Source of the DNA: an uncultured Bacilli bacterium
GTDB taxonomy: Bacteria; Bacillota_I; Bacilli_A; RF39; UBA660
Direction: 5' to 3'
Length of the DNA stretch: 8,029 bases
Assembly (NCBI GenBank): GCA_934101445.1
Contig: CAKORQ010000034.1
Location: 1 to 8,029, forward strand
The notes under the pieces were generated by a model, which was given only the letters and a program-made list of their open reading frames with translations, was not told the origin of the DNA and ran no database searches. The position numbers and the translations under genes are program-made. This document shows, piece after piece, positions 5,462-8,029 of this stretch. How positions within the stretch are numbered: the stretch's first letter is position 1; every line of letters begins with the position of its first letter.

Positions 5462-7570
5462 AAACGTTATTTTATCCGTAGTTATGGGACTTCCTACCGG
5501 TATACTAGTATTTTTAACCTTCCCATTACCATTTAATTCATAATTAATATTTAAAAGCCTACATAAAGCAATTATTTCATTTTTCGTATAACCTATTACA
5601 TTAGGTAAAGTATAAGTACTATTAGTTTTAATAAATACTTTAGAACCAATTATTACCGCATTATCTTTATTAGGATATTGTTTAGTAACCACCGAACCGG
5701 TTCCTAAAATAACTGGATTAAGTCCCAAAGATTTTAATTTTTCTTCGGTACTTAAAACATCAGTATTAACAAAATTATCTAAAGTAATTATATTATTGGA
5801 AACCGTATTTTCTAATTTTTGCTCTAAATTTTTATACTTAGCAATTTCATTAACAACATTAACTACCGCATTAGCAGCCTCTTTATAAGGTCCTTCAAAT
5901 TGTTTAACAGAAAAATAAATAATATACTTAGGATCATCATAAGGAAATAACATGGCAAAAGACCTAATATAATCATAAGTTCCGGTTAAATACCCTCGAC
6001 CATTAGGATTAGGAATTTGTGCCGTTCCTGACTTCCCCATAATATCTACTAAATCAGAGCGGAAAAGACGAGCATCTGTTTTTCCTGAGATGACAACATT
6101 ATGTAACATTTCCTTCATTTTAGCAGTGGTTGTTTTTTTTACAACTTGACTTACTTCTTCTTTTTTACCTTCATATTTTACTTCTTTAGTATTACTATCT
6201 ACTATTTTTGAAATAATATAAGGTTTTAACATTACCCCATCATTAGCAAGCGTTGTTAAGGCTTGAATATTTTGAATAGGGGTGGTTGTAATTCCTTGAC
6301 CGAAAGCCGCCGTGGCAATTTCTGTTGCATAATTAAAGTTAATTGAACCATTAACCTCATCCGGAAGGGTTATCCCGGTTTTAGTACCAAAGCCAAACTT
6401 AGTATAGGCACTTTCTAATTTTTCTTTTCCTAATCTCTGGCTTAAAATAGTCGCCGCTACATTAGAAGAATAATTAAATCCTTCATCAAAAGTAATACGC
6501 CCCCATCCAACATTATTAAAGTCTTTAATAACAGCATCACTTACGGGAATAGTTCCCGACATATAAGTTTCCTCACCATTATATAAATCATTATCTATTG
6601 CCGCCATAAAAGAAAATATTTTCATAGTCGAACCAGGTTCATAAGCATAAGATACTAACGGATTTAAATAACTTTTCATATTTAGTTTATTAGCATCAAA
6701 AGAAGGTGAGGCCCCACTGGCTAAAATAGCCCCGGTTTTAGCATCAGCCACGGTTAAAGTAAGCCAATTAAAATTATAATTTTTAGCCAAAGTATTTATT
6801 TCTTGTTCTACATATAACTGAATATTATTATCAATAGTTAAATAAATATCATCACCTGATGCCGCTTTTTTGACATTTTCTTCCGCATAAGGTAGTTTAT
6901 AACCATAATTATCGGTTTGATATTCGCTAAAACCATTTTCACCCTTTAATTCATCATTATAGTACTTTTCAATGCCCATTTCCCCCGTAATATCACCACT
7001 ATCATTTTTCTTCGAATACCCAACTATATAAGAAGCAAAATCCCCCATTTGATAATATCTTTTGGAACTAACAACAAAATCAAGTCCGGGTAGGTCTAAT
7101 TTTTCAATTTCTAATTTTAAAGTTTCTGTTATATCTTTAGCATAAGCAAATTCTACCTGATATTTATTATTACTATTTAAACGCTCTAATATGTAATCAT
7201 AAGTCATATCTTTATAACCATTTTTAATAAATATTTCACTTAACTTCTTGGCTGTTGTCTCTTTATCAACTACGTGCTGAGGATTATTAGAATTAGTAGT
7301 TCTTGACTCACTAAGATAAGCAATCAAAGTATATGAATTAACTGTTGTGGCTAAATAATTACCACTATTATCATAAATAGTCCCACGATGAGCATACAAA
7401 ATTTTCTTTGTTGTATTTCTTTTTTCGGCATATTCTTTTAAATCAATGCCATCAATATTTTTAGAAAGAGATATATAAATTAATTTACCTATCACCCCTA
7501 AAAAAGCAATTACAATAAAAAGTGTTATTAACTTACTTAAATGAATATTTTTTAATTTCTTTTTTTGCAT
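5450..7570 (-). CDS. Class B penicillin-binding protein (division transpeptidase, PBP2B/SpoVD/FtsI type) with two PASTA domains
   Basis: This is a D,D-transpeptidase that cross-links septal peptidoglycan on the outer face of the membrane. The 706 residues comprise a short cytoplasmic basic tail, one membrane anchor (about 12-34), a PBP dimerisation/pedestal domain (about 55-220, with RGTIYDNSGNYLA at 62-74) and the transpeptidase domain (about 240-578). The catalytic motifs are intact: STMK at 314-317 (nucleophile Ser314), SSN at 368-370 and KSGT at 513-516. Two C-terminal PASTA repeats follow (about 595-648 and 651-706, the second starting YTLPNVIG). Length and layout match B. subtilis PBP2B and SpoVD. 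Which of the two it is cannot be settled from sequence, though the position directly after rsmH and ftsL favours the vegetative division enzyme. The ATG at 7568-7570 is preceded by AGGGGTAAGT, whose GGGG overlaps the ftsL stop; the gap is eight bases. It is the last gene of the operon. Confidence 0.95.
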   Translation of the reverse strand: MQKKKLKNIHLSKLITLFIVIAFLGVIGKLIYISLSKNIDGIDLKEYAEKRNTTKKILYAHRGTIYDNSGNYLATTVNSYTLIAYLSESRTTNSNNPQHVVDKETTAKKLSEIFIKNGYKDMTYDYILERLNSNNKYQVEFAYAKDITETLKLEIEKLDLPGLDFVVSSKRYYQMGDFASYIVGYSKKNDSGDITGEMGIEKYYNDELKGENGFSEYQTDNYGYKLPYAEENVKKAASGDDIYLTIDNNIQLYVEQEINTLAKNYNFNWLTLTVADAKTGAILASGASPSFDANKLNMKSYLNPLVSYAYEPGSTMKIFSFMAAIDNDLYNGEETYMSGTIPVSDAVIKDFNNVGWGRITFDEGFNYSSNVAATILSQRLGKEKLESAYTKFGFGTKTGITLPDEVNGSINFNYATEIATAAFGQGITTTPIQNIQALTTLANDGVMLKPYIISKIVDSNTKEVKYEGKKEEVSQVVKKTTTAKMKEMLHNVVISGKTDARLFRSDLVDIMGKSGTAQIPNPNGRGYLTGTYDYIRSFAMLFPYDDPKYIIYFSVKQFEGPYKEAANAVVNVVNEIAKYKNLEQKLENTVSNNIITLDNFVNTDVLSTEEKLKSLGLNPVILGTGSVVTKQYPNKDNAVIIGSKVFIKTNSTYTLPNVIGYTKNEIIALCRLLNINYELNGNGKVKNTSIPVGSPITTDKITFDLE

Positions 7571-7578
7571 ACTTACCC

Positions 7579-7878
7579 CTATTTTTTAATTCCATCGATA
7601 CTAGTAATATTATTATTCTTATAAGATAAGCCATTCTTATCCGCAATTTCTCTAATTTTATCTAAAGAGGCTAATTCATTTATTTGCATATTAATTGATT
7701 CATTTAGTTTTTCTTGCTTTTCAATATTATTTTTAATTTTTTCGACCTCAATATTTACCTCACTTAATTTGGCTCTAGTTATAACCTGTAAAAGTGGCGA
7801 AAATACCAAAATTAGTACAATCAAAATAAATAAGTGTTTATCCCTTTTAATATTCTTTTTATTATTCATCTTACTCAC
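7579..7878 (-). CDS. ftsL: FtsL-like cell division protein (FtsL/DivIC superfamily)
   Basis: This small bitopic division protein has 99 residues: a basic cytoplasmic N-terminus (1-14), one membrane helix (about 15-33, LFILIVLILVFSPLLQVI), then an extracytoplasmic coiled coil (about 38-71) rich in Glu, Lys, Ile and Asn. The end (LDKIREIADKNGLSYK at 72-87) matches the FtsL/DivIC pattern of a helix ending in a conserved Gly-hydrophobic turn. FtsL with DivIC and DivIB forms the septal complex that activates the transpeptidase encoded next door. Identification rests on topology, size and position between rsmH and the PBP, because sequence conservation in this family is low. The chosen start is GTG at 7876-7878, with AAGGA five bases upstream overlapping the rsmH stop. 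ATG at 7867-7869 (three codons in) is an alternative with worse spacing. Confidence 0.88.
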   Translation of the reverse strand: MSKMNNKKNIKRDKHLFILIVLILVFSPLLQVITRAKLSEVNIEVEKIKNNIEKQEKLNESINMQINELASLDKIREIADKNGLSYKNNNITSIDGIKK

Positions 7879-7884
7879 TTTTCC

Positions 7885-8029
7885 TTATATTTTTTCGGCT
7901 ACTCGTAACTTAGCACTTTTACTTCGAGAATTTTCTTCTAATTCCTTTTTACTTGGTAAAATTGGTTTTCTGGTAATAAGTCTTAATTTAGGTTTGTATG
8001 CCTCGGGTATTTCAGGTAGGCCTTTAACC
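7885..8029 (-). CDS. rsmH: 16S rRNA (cytosine-1402-N4)-methyltransferase RsmH, C-terminal end only
   Basis: Only the last 47 codons are inside the window; the gene starts beyond the right edge. RsmH (MraW) methylates N4 of C1402 in the 16S rRNA P-site using S-adenosylmethionine. The visible end carries the highly conserved closing signature ENSRSKSAKLRVAEKI, preceded by ITRKPILPSKKEL, which matches the family's (I/V)xxKPxxPxxxEzxxNxRSRSAKLRxxE pattern. It ends with TAA at 7885-7887, six bases before the ftsL start, so the two are co-transcribed and probably translationally linked. Position at the head of the division operon is the usual one in Bacillota. Confidence 0.95.
   Translation of the reverse strand, partial: VKGLPEIPEAYKPKLRLITRKPILPSKKELEENSRSKSAKLRVAEKI

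Noticed and set aside
1..8029. Mobile element, CRISPR array, tRNA/rRNA gene or defence system
   Set aside because: There are no regularly spaced repeats, terminal inverted repeats with a transposase, cloverleaf folds or recognisable defence genes. The window is housekeeping genes plus one unknown.

Overview
The window is AT-rich DNA from a low-GC, cell-wall-making Gram-positive bacterium, most likely a member of the Bacillota. The gene order rsmH–ftsL–pbp, the PASTA-type division transpeptidase, AAGGAGG-like ribosome binding sites and TATAAT-type promoters all fit. TGA is used as a stop codon (end of the transpeptidase gene) and tryptophan is encoded by TGG where checked, so the standard bacterial code applies rather than the Mycoplasma code. 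A wall-containing relative of the Mollicutes or a gut Bacilli lineage would fit, but the species cannot be read from the sequence.

Layout, left to right. 1-1535 (-) is uvrC, cut by the window edge and missing its C-terminus. 1536-1624 is a compact divergent promoter region. 1625-1984 (+) is a short YigZ/IMPACT-family gene, closed by a bidirectional terminator (1975-2003) shared with the convergent rpsB-tsf operon. 2017-2895 (-) is tsf (EF-Ts), interrupted by one in-frame TAA at codon 202. 2918-3805 (-) is rpsB (ribosomal protein S2) with an unusual C-terminal extension, preceded by a possibly structured leader of about 109 nt and its own promoter. 3999-5330 (-) is an unrecognised membrane-anchored protein of 443 residues with a strong promoter of its own. 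5450-7570 (-) is a division transpeptidase (PBP2B/SpoVD type), 7579-7878 (-) is an FtsL-like protein, and 7885-8029 (-) is the C-terminal end of rsmH. These last three form the tail of a division and cell-wall (dcw) operon that ends at a terminator at 5435-5461.

How the genes work together. rsmH, ftsL and the transpeptidase serve septum formation. rpsB and tsf are the usual translation pair. uvrC is nucleotide excision repair. Apart from the 443-residue protein these are housekeeping genes. I see no mobile element, CRISPR array, tRNA, rRNA or defence system. The most notable observation is the nonsense codon that splits a normally essential elongation factor while leaving the downstream reading frame perfectly conserved. 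Next are the S2 C-terminal domain, the S2 leader and the orphan membrane protein.
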